Positions 6,663 through 15,264 of a stretch of DNA of 33,218 nt are shown piece after piece. Source of the DNA: Gammaproteobacteria bacterium (GTDB lineage Bacteria; Pseudomonadota; Gammaproteobacteria; Pseudomonadales; Pseudohongiellaceae); assembly GCA_018698975.1 (NCBI GenBank), contig JABIPQ010000087.1, positions 1-33,218 of the forward strand, written 5' to 3'. A program made the position numbers and the translations under genes. Position 1 is the stretch's first letter. Every line of letters begins with the position of its first letter. The notes under the pieces were generated by a model, which saw only the letters and a program-made list of their open reading frames with translations, was not told where the DNA came from and did no database searches.

Positions 6663-7756
6663 ACTACAGAGCGAATACTTTCACCCGAGTGCATCAGATC
6701 AAATGCCTTGTTGATATCATCCAGTGGCATGGTGTGAGTAATAAGATCATCAATATTGATCTTGTTATCCATATACCAGTCCACAATTTTTGGCACATCT
6801 GTACGTCCACGTGCGCCGCCAAAAGCAGTACCTTTCCAGGAACGTCCTGTCACTAACTGGAAGGGACGGGTGGATATTTCCTGGCCCGCACCGGCAACCC
6901 CGATAATATAGGATTCACCCCAGCCTTTATGGCAGCATTCAAGTGCCTGGCGCATGACATTGACGTTACCAATACATTCAAAGCTGTAATCCACGCCACC
7001 AGTCATCTGAACAATATGATCAACGACATTTTCCACGTCTTTCGGATTGATGAAGTCGGTCATGCCGAATTGCTTGCCCAGTGCTTCACGGGCTGGATTC
7101 AGATCGATTCCAATGATTTTACTGGCACCTGCAAGTTTGGCTCCCTGGATAACATTCAGACCGATTCCACCAAGACCGAAAACGGCCACGGTTGATCCAA
7201 TTTCCACTTTTGCCTGAAAGACCACGGCACCAACACCAGTAGTAACACCGCAACCGATGTAACAGATCTGTTCAAATGGAGCATCTTTGCGGACCTTGGC
7301 AAGAGAAATCTCAGGTAGAACCGTATGGTTGGAAAATGTAGAGCAGCCCATGTAATGAAGGATGGGTTTACCGTCCAGTGAAAAGCGACTGGTACCATCT
7401 GGCATAAGGCCTTGCCCCTGCGTGGAGCGAACAGCCTGACAAAGGTTTGTTTTCGGATGCAGACAGTAATCACATTCGCGACATTCAGCAGTATATAGAG
7501 GAATGACGTGGTCGCCAGGTTTCAGGGATTTAACACCTGGGCCTACTTCAACAACGATGCCGGCACCTTCATGGCCAAGAATGGCTGGAAATGCCCCTTC
7601 AGGATCATCACCACTGAGGGTGAAAGCATCAGTATGGCAAACGCCAGTGGCTTTAAGTTCGACCAGAACTTCACCTGACTTGGGACCTTCAAGGTCTACT
7701 TCACAGATTTCCAGTGGTTTTCCGGCTCCAAAGGCTACAGCAGCTCTTGTTTTCAT
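6653..7756 (-). CDS. adhC: S-(hydroxymethyl)glutathione dehydrogenase / class III alcohol dehydrogenase
   Basis: A 367-residue zinc-dependent medium-chain dehydrogenase that oxidises S-hydroxymethylglutathione (formaldehyde plus GSH) to S-formylglutathione with NAD+; it can also act as GSNO reductase. Catalytic zinc ligands are in [12 protein letters not shown] and GHEGAGIV. The structural zinc site has four Cys in [17 protein letters not shown]. The NAD-binding [18 protein letters not shown] and following GIDLNP are intact. Class III signatures such as [13 protein letters not shown] and [14 protein letters not shown] are present. fghA follows on the same strand, forming the classic detoxification pair. 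No FrmR-type repressor is in the window, so the control differs from the E. coli frmRAB system or lies elsewhere. Confidence 0.97.
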   Translation of the reverse strand: MKTRAAVAFGAGKPLEICEVDLEGPKSGEVLVELKATGVCHTDAFTLSGDDPEGAFPAILGHEGAGIVVEVGPGVKSLKPGDHVIPLYTAECRECDYCLHPKTNLCQAVRSTQGQGLMPDGTSRFSLDGKPILHYMGCSTFSNHTVLPEISLAKVRKDAPFEQICYIGCGVTTGVGAVVFQAKVEIGSTVAVFGLGGIGLNVIQGAKLAGASKIIGIDLNPAREALGKQFGMTDFINPKDVENVVDHIVQMTGGVDYSFECIGNVNVMRQALECCHKGWGESYIIGVAGAGQEISTRPFQLVTGRSWKGTAFGGARGRTDVPKIVDWYMDNKINIDDLITHTMPLDDINKAFDLMHSGESIRSVVLY

Positions 7757-7969
7757 ATGTCTTATCCTTCTTAATTATTCTGTATATTGTGATTAATATT
7801 AATGTTGATTTTAATGTTGTTAATGCAGACCTTGCCAGGCTGAATATTAGAAATTATTTGGGTTGAACTCGGAAAGCAAATATAGCCCGTTGCAGGCAGG
7901 ATGTGTAGCCTCACAGGACAATTCATTACAATTAGACAGTGCAAATATGAAGGAAATTAAAAAGACATC

Positions 7970-9193
7970 ATGACTGAGCCGTGTTGTATTGTCATTGGCG
8001 CCAGCCACGCTGGAGCCCAACTTGCTGTCAGTTTGCGCCAGCAGGGGTGGGAAGGTCGAATTCTGGTCATTGGCGATGAACCCTTTCTGCCTTATAACCG
8101 GCCTCCGCTTTCCAAAACATTTCTCTCTGGTGAGAAGCATGTCGATGATTTATTGATTCGACCTGAAGCCCAATATGAAAAAGTGGGTATTGAGTTTCTT
8201 CTTGGCCAGCGTGTCGTCGAAATTGACCGGCATAACAAGACACTGACCTTATCCCACGGTGAAATATTCAATTATGACAAACTGGCACTGACTACAGGAT
8301 CCAGGGTTCGCACTCTGGATATTCCGGGTTCCGATTTACGAGGTGTGCTGTATCTGCGTGATATCAATGACGTGGAACAAATCAGGCATTTTATTGGGCC
8401 AGATAAAAAAGCGGTTATTGTCGGGGGTGGTTATATAGGCCTTGAAACAGCGGCGATGCTTTGCAAGCTAGGCCTTGCGGTAACAATACTGGAAGCCGGA
8501 GAGCGCATACTCAACAGAGTCACTGTGCCCGAACTTTCCGCGTTTTATACACGTGTCCATAATGAAGAAGGTGTCCAGATAGAAACGGATGTTGATATCT
8601 CGGGTTTTGGCGGGCAGGACAGAGTGCAGGAAGTTCAGTGCAAGGATGGACATGTCTACCCTGCGGATCTGGTGATAATTGGCATTGGTGTTGTACCGAA
8701 CACCGAGTTAGCGGAGGCTGCGGGACTGGTCGTAGAAAATGGCATAAGGGTTGATGCTCATTGTCTGACCATTGATCCGGATATTGTTGCGGCAGGAGAT
8801 TGCACCAATCACCATAATCCTTTCTATCAGTGTGATCTTCGGCTTGAAAGTGTACAAAATGCCATGGATCAGGCAAAGGTTGCTGCTGCGACTTTATGTA
8901 ACAAGGCAATTCAGTATAATGCGCTGCCATGGTTCTGGTCTGACCAGTATGACATCAAGTTGCAGATTGCCGGAATTTCAAGCGGGCATGAAGAACTGGT
9001 GTTACGCGGAGAACCTGAAAGCGGCAGGAAATTTTCAGTCTTTTATTTCAGGCAAGATAAAATGATTGCCGTTGATGCGATAAACAGTCCGCAGGAGTTT
9101 ATGATTGGAAAACAAATTATTTCCAAGGGACTCAAGGTAGACAAAATCATGTTGGCAGACTCTTCTGTATCCATAAGGGATCTGCTTCAGTAA
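7970..9193 (+). CDS. FAD-dependent NAD(P)H:ferredoxin reductase (putidaredoxin reductase type)
   Basis: A 407-residue two-dinucleotide-domain flavoprotein. The N-terminal FAD motif is GASHAGAQLAVSLRQQG, where Ser-His replaces the usual GxGxxG as in putidaredoxin/rubredoxin reductases. NRPPLSK follows. The NAD(P)H site is VIVGGGYIGLETAAML near residue 150, and the second FAD motif is IVAAGDCTNH near 275. There is no redox-active Cys pair. It should pass electrons from NAD(P)H to the [2Fe-2S] ferredoxin encoded 65 bp downstream. Such pairs commonly feed cytochrome P450s or ring-hydroxylating oxygenases, but no terminal oxygenase is seen in this window. Confidence 0.93.
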   Translation: MTEPCCIVIGASHAGAQLAVSLRQQGWEGRILVIGDEPFLPYNRPPLSKTFLSGEKHVDDLLIRPEAQYEKVGIEFLLGQRVVEIDRHNKTLTLSHGEIFNYDKLALTTGSRVRTLDIPGSDLRGVLYLRDINDVEQIRHFIGPDKKAVIVGGGYIGLETAAMLCKLGLAVTILEAGERILNRVTVPELSAFYTRVHNEEGVQIETDVDISGFGGQDRVQEVQCKDGHVYPADLVIIGIGVVPNTELAEAAGLVVENGIRVDAHCLTIDPDIVAAGDCTNHHNPFYQCDLRLESVQNAMDQAKVAAATLCNKAIQYNALPWFWSDQYDIKLQIAGISSGHEELVLRGEPESGRKFSVFYFRQDKMIAVDAINSPQEFMIGKQIISKGLKVDKIMLADSSVSIRDLLQ

Positions 9194-9258
9194 AAGATTT
9201 GATTGTTTATACAGCGCTGTATTTACAACCACCAAAAAATTAAGAGGATGTAAGCTTT

Positions 9259-9579
9259 ATGCCAGTTGTTACCTATATAAGCCACGATGGGGCTATTAAT
9301 GATGTTGAAGTTGCCAGCGGTACCTCTGTTATGCAGGGTGCTGTTGATAATATGATTGACGGCATAGTTGCTGAATGTGGAGGTTCCTGTAGTTGTGCGA
9401 CCTGTCACGTTTATATTGATGATGCCTGGATGGATAAAATACCAGCTGCCAGTGAAATGGAAAAAGATATGCTGGAATGTGTGTTGGAACCGGAATCAAA
9501 CAGCAGGTTAAGTTGTCAGATTTCGGTTACTGATGAGCTTGATGGACTTGTTGTAAAGTTACCGGCGTCCCAGTTCTGA
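9259..9579 (+). CDS. [2Fe-2S] ferredoxin, putidaredoxin/adrenodoxin type
   Basis: A 106-residue adrenodoxin-type ferredoxin. The cluster ligands are Cys40, Cys46, Cys49 and Cys86, the spacing typical of putidaredoxin (C-x5-C-x2-C-x36-C). They appear as AECGGSCSCATCHVY and RLSCQI. An extra Cys44 lies inside the binding loop. The DDAWMDKIPAASEMEKDML stretch is the acidic interaction helix recognised by reductase and P450 partners. It is encoded directly after its probable reductase, on the same strand, and an intrinsic terminator follows at 9709. The redox partner that finally receives the electrons is not in the window. Confidence 0.95.
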   Translation: MPVVTYISHDGAINDVEVASGTSVMQGAVDNMIDGIVAECGGSCSCATCHVYIDDAWMDKIPAASEMEKDMLECVLEPESNSRLSCQISVTDELDGLVVKLPASQF

Positions 9580-9708
9580 TTAAATCGCCTGGAGATAAAT
9601 AAATTCTTTAAAAAAATTGAGCTTTTCCTGAGTCGGGGTGACTAAAGTAGTGTGTAAAGATGAAAATCCCCTTTTTGACTTCTACACTTCTCTTGAAAAG
9701 TAATTATT

Positions 9709-9735
9709 GCCCGGTTTATAACCGGGCTTTTTTTT
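9709..9735 (+). terminator. Intrinsic terminator after the ferredoxin gene
   Basis: GCCCGGTT (9709-9716), loop TAT, AACCGGGC (9720-9727), then eight T (9728-9735). It ends the reductase–ferredoxin transcript. It lies 40 bp beyond the stop codon of pit, which converges from the other strand; the minus-strand side lacks an equal T tract. Confidence 0.93.
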
Positions 9736-9775
9736 GCTTAAAAATCAGCAGGATAGTGTATTTCAGGGTGTTCTT

Positions 9776-11041
9776 TTAGCCAAAAATCGCTTTCAGGATG
9801 TGGAAAAACAGGATTGCCAGAATTGCACCTGCCGGAAGAGTAATAACCCAGGAGATAAAAATAGTTCTAACTACTCTCATGTTAATGGCCGCTATGCCTT
9901 TGGCGAAGCCAACACCCAGTACAGCCCCTACCAGAGTATGTGTCGTTGAAATGGGCATGCCCGTTGCGGATGCCATCACTACCGTGGTTCCTGCTGCCAG
10001 TTCAGCGGCAAAGCCTCTGCTTGGCGTAAGATGAGTGATGCTTTTACCAATAGTCGCAATTACCTTGTGACCATACATGATCAGGCCGGTTGTAATGCCC
10101 GCTCCGCCAAGAAAAAGAATCCAGACTGGAATGGCCGCTTGCGATGAAATTTGACCGCCACTGGCAATCACCGAATTAACCGCAGCGAGAGGGCCGATGG
10201 CATTGGCAACATCATTTGAACCATGAGCAAATGCCATTCCACAAGCGGTGAAAATCATCAGTACCGCAAAAACTTTTTCCACACTGGCATAATGAAAATC
10301 CTTGTCTGCATTTTCATCAATAGTAATTTTACTTTGCAGAGTGACACCAATAACAACAATAATCAGGCCGACGCCGATGGAGTAAAATGCGGACTCCATA
10401 AAACTCAGGTCCAGGCCAACATGAGAAAGTCCTTTGACAAAGGTCACCATGGACATCACAAAACCCACCAGAAACATGTAATACGGAATATATTTTTTGG
10501 CGCGTGCGAAAGGTTCATCCGTATCGAGAATAAGAATTTGAACTGAACGGAACAGGATGAATGAAAGAATGCCGGCACACAGAGGAGAAGTAACCCAGCT
10601 TAATACTATGGTGCCGACACTTCCCCAACTGACGGCATCAACACTGATTCCTACCGCAGCAAAACCCACAATGGAACCCACAATAGAGTGTGTGGTGGAG
10701 ACTGGCCAACCTTTAAGAGAGGCAACCATTAACCAGATGGCAGCCGCCAGCAAGGCCGAAATCATCCCGTACACCAGTAATTCCGGTGAATCAGTGAAAA
10801 TTATAGGGTCAATAATGCCTTTTCTGATAGTTGAAGTGACCTGCCCGCCTGCCAGGTAGGCACCGGCAAACTCAAAGATTGCCGCCACAATGACAGCTTG
10901 TTTGATAGTGAGAGCACCGGCACCCACAGAGGTACCCATGGCATTGGCGACATCATTGGCACCCACTCCCCAGGCCATGAAGAACCCAAAGGCGATGGTT
11001 AACCAAAGTAAAATCATGCCATTTTGACTAATTATTTCCAT
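9776..11041 (-). CDS. Low-affinity inorganic phosphate transporter, Pit family
   Basis: A 421-residue inner-membrane PiT-family carrier (phosphate symport with H+ or Na+). The two family signatures are in the N- and C-terminal halves: GANDVANAMGTSVGAGALT near residue 28 and HGSNDVANAIGPLAAV near 275. PVSTTHSIVGSIVG and PISTTHTLVGAVLG are the matched repeats of the internal duplication. About ten hydrophobic helices are present. It lies 34 bp downstream of a DUF47/PhoU-like gene, the usual partner of bacterial Pit proteins. No Pho box was recognised, though I could not scan systematically. Confidence 0.95.
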   Translation of the reverse strand: MEIISQNGMILLWLTIAFGFFMAWGVGANDVANAMGTSVGAGALTIKQAVIVAAIFEFAGAYLAGGQVTSTIRKGIIDPIIFTDSPELLVYGMISALLAAAIWLMVASLKGWPVSTTHSIVGSIVGFAAVGISVDAVSWGSVGTIVLSWVTSPLCAGILSFILFRSVQILILDTDEPFARAKKYIPYYMFLVGFVMSMVTFVKGLSHVGLDLSFMESAFYSIGVGLIIVVIGVTLQSKITIDENADKDFHYASVEKVFAVLMIFTACGMAFAHGSNDVANAIGPLAAVNSVIASGGQISSQAAIPVWILFLGGAGITTGLIMYGHKVIATIGKSITHLTPSRGFAAELAAGTTVVMASATGMPISTTHTLVGAVLGVGFAKGIAAINMRVVRTIFISWVITLPAGAILAILFFHILKAIFG

Positions 11042-11075
11042 GAAGTATTAACCGTATCGTTCAGGAGTTATTATT

Positions 11076-11750
11076 TTAGCGAGCTAGCATGAGATGCAAG
11101 CGATGGCCGACTGTCTGCGCACGATTAGCAACCTCACCTATCCAGTCGATTATTTTGTAAAGGAATATAACCTTGATAGGATCAATTTCATCTTCAAGAG
11201 AGAAGAGTTGCAGGCGTACTTCTCGTTCATGAGAATCAGCTTGATCCTCCAGATCGTCAAGTTCAAAAATTAATGATTCTACTTTTCTGACTTCATAGCC
11301 TCTGAAGCCGGTTTCCAGCAACTCATCCAGTTCCTGAATAATCTGATTGGCTTTAACGCATACAGACATCGAGCTTTGTAAAAATTCAACGAAAGTTTCA
11401 TGCATAGGCTGTGGAATTACCATTTTACGCCCTAGCATTAGCCCGGCAATATCTTTGGCTTTATTGGCAATACGATCCTGGCGTCCAATGAGGTCGATGA
11501 GATCAGTCCGGGATACCGGCATGAAAAGACCTTCCGGAAGTTTCAGGCGGATTTCACGCTTGAGCTCATCGGCGCCTTCTTCCAGATTGTTAATTATTTT
11601 TTGGTGGTTTTTTGCCTTTTTCCAGTCTTCCTCAAACACAGCCTGTAAAAATCCTTCAAGCCCCTGAACACATTCAAGGACTTTGCTCATATGATCCTGG
11701 AGGGGCAGAAATGGAGAGCTGGCAAACAGCGATAAGATTGAATTAGTCAT
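11076..11750 (-). CDS. DUF47 / TIGR00153 PhoU-like Pit accessory protein
   Basis: A 224-residue helical protein counted from the ATG at 11748-11750. It begins MTNSILSLFASSPFLPLQDHM, the usual N-terminus of the TIGR00153 (DUF47) family, whose members are about 225 residues. The frame could open earlier, at ATG 11807 or TTG 11813, but that would add residues not expected in the family. Acidic helical segments such as NLEEGADELKREIR and FELDDLEDQADSHEREVRL resemble PhoU and probably bind metals or contact the transporter. It is encoded immediately upstream of pit and is likely to control its activity. Confidence 0.92.
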   Translation of the reverse strand: MTNSILSLFASSPFLPLQDHMSKVLECVQGLEGFLQAVFEEDWKKAKNHQKIINNLEEGADELKREIRLKLPEGLFMPVSRTDLIDLIGRQDRIANKAKDIAGLMLGRKMVIPQPMHETFVEFLQSSMSVCVKANQIIQELDELLETGFRGYEVRKVESLIFELDDLEDQADSHEREVRLQLFSLEDEIDPIKVIFLYKIIDWIGEVANRAQTVGHRLHLMLAR

Positions 11751-11989
11751 AACTAGGCCGGGGTAATGTTTTTCGCCATTATTACCGATGCGGATGCGAG
11801 TATCCATCCTCAATTTAAATAATTTTAAGGGTGATAATTTCAGGAAGAATTACCCGGATATAGGCAGAAATCTGTTGAAAATCGCTTTATTGGGGGGGTG
11901 AGAAGGTGATTTTGTGATCTTCTTGGCAATTTTTACCCGCTCTAGTCACTATAATTACGCCCAAGTTATAAATTTTTCGAAGTTTTACT

Positions 11990-12220
11990 ATGAATAATCT
12001 TGATCACAACAAAAATTCTTTCAAGCAATTTCTGCCGCCATCTGAAAGTCGAGAGAGTGTCGCTGCAGATTCATGTGCTTTGCAGGAAATTATTGAAATC
12101 CTGAAACAGCCATTTCAGACCTCCTGTGATTCATGCAATGGCTTGGGTTTTGTTAAAAGTGGTCAGAGTTGTCCGACTTGTGATGGTAGCGGTAAGGTTT
12201 TAGATAACTGCTTCATGTAA
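11990..12220 (+). CDS. Small DnaJ-type CXXCXGXG zinc-finger protein
   Basis: A 76-residue protein. The C-terminal third carries two CxxCxGxG-like motifs, CDSCNGLGF and CPTCDGSGKV, forming one DnaJ-like zinc centre. The first 45 residues are polar, with a short helix ALQEIIEILKQPF. There is no J domain, so it is not a DnaJ chaperone; it may be a small protein-binding or redox/zinc protein. A TATAAT hexamer sits at 11950-11955, 35 bp before the ATG, although no well-spaced -35 is evident. Its 3' end overlaps that of the convergent mocA-like gene by 8 bp. Function unknown. Confidence 0.75.
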   Translation: MNNLDHNKNSFKQFLPPSESRESVAADSCALQEIIEILKQPFQTSCDSCNGLGFVKSGQSCPTCDGSGKVLDNCFM

Positions 12221-12791
12221 GCATTTCGGGCTTATCAATGTCCCTGAATATTCCGGCATCTCCTGTTTTCTGCTCGTAAACATCGGCACTGTATTTTTGA
12301 AGCAAGGGTTTTGCCCCCTGATCTCCCTCTAAAGCCTCTATCTCTGAATAAAATTTCTTTCTAAAGCCAACCGGGTTTCCCCGACGTCCTTCGTATACAG
12401 GCACTACAATGTGATGGCGTGTCATTGCCTTCTGCAGGACTGAATAGGTCTGAGTTGTAATAAATGGCATGTCAGCCAGGGCAACAATTGCTCCTTCCCA
12501 GTTGCCTACTTGCACGACAGCGCTGCTCAGGCTGTTTGCCAATCCTTTTTCCGGTGCGTCAGCAAAACAGATTTGCCAATGCTGCCCATATTGTTGTGCC
12601 AGTTTTTCATCACCGGCTTTCAACACCAGGACTCTTTGCTCAAATGATGCAGGGATGCAGGTCAGTGTCGTTTCAAGGATTGATAGTCCATTGTTGAGAG
12701 TAGCAAGGCGTTTATCTGTTCCAAAACGGACACTGCTGCCTGCTGCAAGAACAATAATGCCGATATCTTTGGTGGATATAACCTGGCTCAT
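12213..12791 (-). CDS. MobA-like NTP transferase (MocA/CoxC-type cofactor nucleotidyltransferase)
   Basis: A 192-residue nucleotidyltransferase. The N-terminal LAAGSSVRFGTDKRL (residues 15-29) is the nucleotide-binding loop of the MobA/MocA family, and VALADMPFITTQTYSVLQ is the metal-binding DMP motif. Family members add CMP or GMP to molybdopterin, making the dinucleotide cofactor of xanthine dehydrogenase-type enzymes. It lies 9 bp downstream of an xdhC-like gene on the same strand, which supports the MocA (cytidylyltransferase) reading. The molybdoenzyme itself is not in this window. Another small sugar nucleotidyltransferase is a less likely alternative. Confidence 0.85.
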   Translation of the reverse strand: MSQVISTKDIGIIVLAAGSSVRFGTDKRLATLNNGLSILETTLTCIPASFEQRVLVLKAGDEKLAQQYGQHWQICFADAPEKGLANSLSSAVVQVGNWEGAIVALADMPFITTQTYSVLQKAMTRHHIVVPVYEGRRGNPVGFRKKFYSEIEALEGDQGAKPLLQKYSADVYEQKTGDAGIFRDIDKPEMLT

Positions 12792-12800
12792 CTTTTTTGT

Positions 12801-13760
12801 CTAATTATTCCTGGCACGAGCGCGCAGACTGGTTAACTCGGCCAGAATGGCAATAGCAATTTCCGGGGGTGTCTTGCTACCAATTGGCAGGCCAACCGGA
12901 GCATGCAGTTTTTGAATTTGTTCGGGGGTAATATCCAGAACAGTTAATCTTTCTCTGCGTTGTGCGGACGTGCGTTCTGAGCCCATGGCACCAATGTAAA
13001 AAGCTTCACTTTCCTGCAAGGCCTCCATCAGTGCCATATCATCAATTCTGGGGTCATGACACAGGGCAATAACTGCAGTTTGCTGATCCAGGGTTTTACT
13101 TCTGAGCCAGTCATCAGGCATGGCATTAATGACAGGCACATTGTCGATTGGAGTATTGTCCACCAATTCCTGTCTTGGATCGCACACTTCAACCTGGTAA
13201 TCCAGGGCAGTTGCCATATTGGCCAGATAGTAAGCTACTTGCACGGCGCCAATAAGCAGGAGCTGGAAGGATGGGCCATAAGTATGACGAAGGATATTAT
13301 CTTCAAGACTCAGAGGCTCAAAGCTCTCAGCCTTTTCCAGACTCGTTGCCCCATTGTCGAGATTAACAATGCGAGTAAGCAGTTCCCGGCTTGCAATTTT
13401 TTCGGCAAGACTCTGATAAAGGGGGTGTTGATCGGGGCTAACAGGCTCAATGACTACTTCCAGTGTTCCTCCACAGGGTAGTCCCAGACGTTGAACATCC
13501 TCAACAGTAACGCCGTATTTGATTTTCTCGGGTCTGGATGTGGCAAGTTCTCTCTTGTTAATACTTTCACGCAAGTCGTCTTCAACACAGCCGCCGGAAA
13601 GGGACCCGCAGTAAAGCCCATCTTCGTTACAGGCAAGTAAAGAGCCAACAGGGCGGGGGGATGAACCAAAGGTATTAATGATGGTGCAAAGCCAGCATTG
13701 CTTGCCGGCTTTTAACCAGTCACTGAGCTGCATCAACACTTGCTGGTCAAGACTGTTCAT
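12801..13760 (-). CDS. XdhC/CoxI-family molybdenum-cofactor insertion factor
   Basis: A 319-residue XdhC-like protein. The N-terminal XdhC/CoxI domain has TIINTFGSSPRPVGS and LSGGCVEDDL, with the conserved Cys thought to handle the sulfurated cofactor. The C-terminal Rossmann-like domain has LLLIGAVQVAYYLANMA and FYIGAMGSERTSAQRRERL. XdhC proteins bind Mo cofactor, have it sulfurated, and insert it into xanthine dehydrogenase-type enzymes. The gene forms a tight pair with the MocA-like gene downstream. A good ribosome-binding site (AGGAAAA) precedes the ATG at 13760. The client molybdoenzyme is absent from the window. Confidence 0.92.
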   Translation of the reverse strand: MNSLDQQVLMQLSDWLKAGKQCWLCTIINTFGSSPRPVGSLLACNEDGLYCGSLSGGCVEDDLRESINKRELATSRPEKIKYGVTVEDVQRLGLPCGGTLEVVIEPVSPDQHPLYQSLAEKIASRELLTRIVNLDNGATSLEKAESFEPLSLEDNILRHTYGPSFQLLLIGAVQVAYYLANMATALDYQVEVCDPRQELVDNTPIDNVPVINAMPDDWLRSKTLDQQTAVIALCHDPRIDDMALMEALQESEAFYIGAMGSERTSAQRRERLTVLDITPEQIQKLHAPVGLPIGSKTPPEIAIAILAELTSLRARARNN

Positions 13761-13997
13761 GGTTTTTCCTGACAGGATTGGAAAATGGGAATATAAAAAT
13801 TAAGAAGTGGAATTATAAGGAAATCATCAGGGTGTGGGAAACCCGCTTTTATGAAAGCGTAACGGATCCTGTTACAGCAATTTCAAAAACGGCTATTTAT
13901 AACACCCGACCTTCCCGGGAGACTGCTTTGAGCCTCTATTTTTTTCGGCTATTGTATAAGCCAGCTGGCTCAAATATGACTACATTATTACTACTTG

Positions 13998-14807
13998 TTA
14001 AACGTCGTAGCGATCAAGCAGATGCCTGACAATGCCACTACGTACGATGTCTTCCTTTTCAAATTTATGGACATATACACTGGGTAGTCCCTGAACACGC
14101 TTTACAGCATCTTCCAGACCATTGGCTCCGCGTATATCGCTTTGTTTGATGTCGCCATTAATCACCACCTTACAGTCATCACCGATCCGGGTGAGGAACA
14201 TTTTCATCTGAACTGGCGTTGTGTTTTGTGCTTCATCAAGAATTACAAAAGTACTGTTGTTGAAAGTCTTACCGCGCATATAGGCCAGTGGGGCACCGAT
14301 AATTCGGCCATGGCGCAGGCAATAATCGACAACTCCACGTCCCAGTCTTTCATTGAGTATGTCTCTGAAAGCGTCAATATAGACCGCAAATTTATCATCG
14401 ACTTCTCCAGGTAAAAACCCCAGATTTTCGCCAGCTTCCACAGCAGGTCTGGTTAAAACAATCCGCTCAATACGTCCAGATTCCAGCGCTTCTGCAGCCA
14501 GAGCTCCTGCACAATATGATTTTCCGGTTCCGGCTGGGCCAGTACCAAAAGTCAGGCAGTTGTTCTTGATTGCGTTGATATATTTTTGCTGGGAAGCAGT
14601 TTGGGCCTTGAGAGGCGTCTTTTTATGATGGGGGTAGTAGGCTGTCTCAAGCTGATTGCTATGAGAGTTGATGTCGACAATATTTGAGTTGTTGTCAGAT
14701 TGCCGCCGTTTTGATTTTGATCTGTTGCTGTCTCTTTGTTTTGAATGGTAAGTGTTATGTTCTCCCTGGTATCTAGCTTGTCGTTTGGCATGTGATTTCT
14801 TAGCCAT
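13998..14807 (-). CDS. PhoH family P-loop ATPase
   Basis: A 269-residue PhoH-type ATPase. The Walker A motif is GTGPAGTGKS (residues 88-97) and Walker B FVILDEAQNT (187-196). RPAVEAGENLGFLPG and NGDIKQSDI are further PhoH signatures. The first 60 or so residues are strongly basic, with Lys, Arg, His, Ser and Asn and several SK/KR clusters. They look disordered and may bind nucleic acid. There is no PIN domain, unlike PhoH2. PhoH proteins are linked to phosphate stress and RNA metabolism, but their biochemical role is poorly defined. The gene stands alone between xdhC and a 458-bp gap. Confidence 0.93.
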   Translation of the reverse strand: MAKKSHAKRQARYQGEHNTYHSKQRDSNRSKSKRRQSDNNSNIVDINSHSNQLETAYYPHHKKTPLKAQTASQQKYINAIKNNCLTFGTGPAGTGKSYCAGALAAEALESGRIERIVLTRPAVEAGENLGFLPGEVDDKFAVYIDAFRDILNERLGRGVVDYCLRHGRIIGAPLAYMRGKTFNNSTFVILDEAQNTTPVQMKMFLTRIGDDCKVVINGDIKQSDIRGANGLEDAVKRVQGLPSVYVHKFEKEDIVRSGIVRHLLDRYDV

Positions 14808-15264
14808 ACTGAATAGTCTCCTGATTGGTTAACATTGATGAACCCTGGACTTCAGTTTCTGAGATTAAATTCTGTATTGCTAAACCAGAATATACACAGA
14901 AAAGAGCTTCAGATTAGAGAATCAGATAAGAAGATTAGATTAGGAAATTAGTGCGTCTTTACCCTCCTCGCCAGCGTGAAATGAGCGAAATGAGAAAGCA
15001 AAGTTGAGAAATCGACCACTCAAAAAGTGTTTCTCATGAGGCTGCAATAAACGTTTGCGTTTGCTTGCATATAACTGGAATCCAGTGTGCCACACTGGTT
15101 TCATTCACGCAAATATCTGGCTTAAATATTGTGATTTTTAATGAGTTTTAACTATTTTTTTGCCAGCAGCAATTCAGGCAAAATTGTATTTCCTGTTGGT
15201 GCATTCTGCTATGCTACTTTGTTGTGGTTTTTCTTGATTGGTATTGTAAGAGGGAAGAAAGAGA
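14808..15264. other. 458-bp intergenic region between phoH and the MBL-fold gene
   Basis: No convincing ORF or RNA gene is visible. A purine-rich stretch at 14911-14951 repeats AGATTAG at 14911 and 14932 (21 nt, three heptamers apart), a weaker version of the heptamer arrays elsewhere. Two overlapping palindromes occur at 15074-15098. The region must also hold promoters for both divergent genes; a TATGCT lies at about 15211-15216, without a clear -35. Confidence 0.6.
15074..15098. promoter_or_regulatory. Two overlapping palindromes, candidate operator
   Basis: ACTGGA-A-TCCAGT (15074-15086) overlaps CCAGTGTG-C-CACACTGG (15082-15098). Both are perfect and share CCAGT, so ACTGG half-sites alternate three times. 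They lie about 165 bp before the MBL-fold gene and 270 bp before phoH. No poly-T follows, so an operator is more likely than a terminator. The cognate regulator is unknown. Confidence 0.45.

Noticed and set aside
13778-14029. 83-codon plus-strand frame between xdhC and phoH
   Set aside because: It overlaps the phoH 3' end, has no ribosome site and resembles no known protein.
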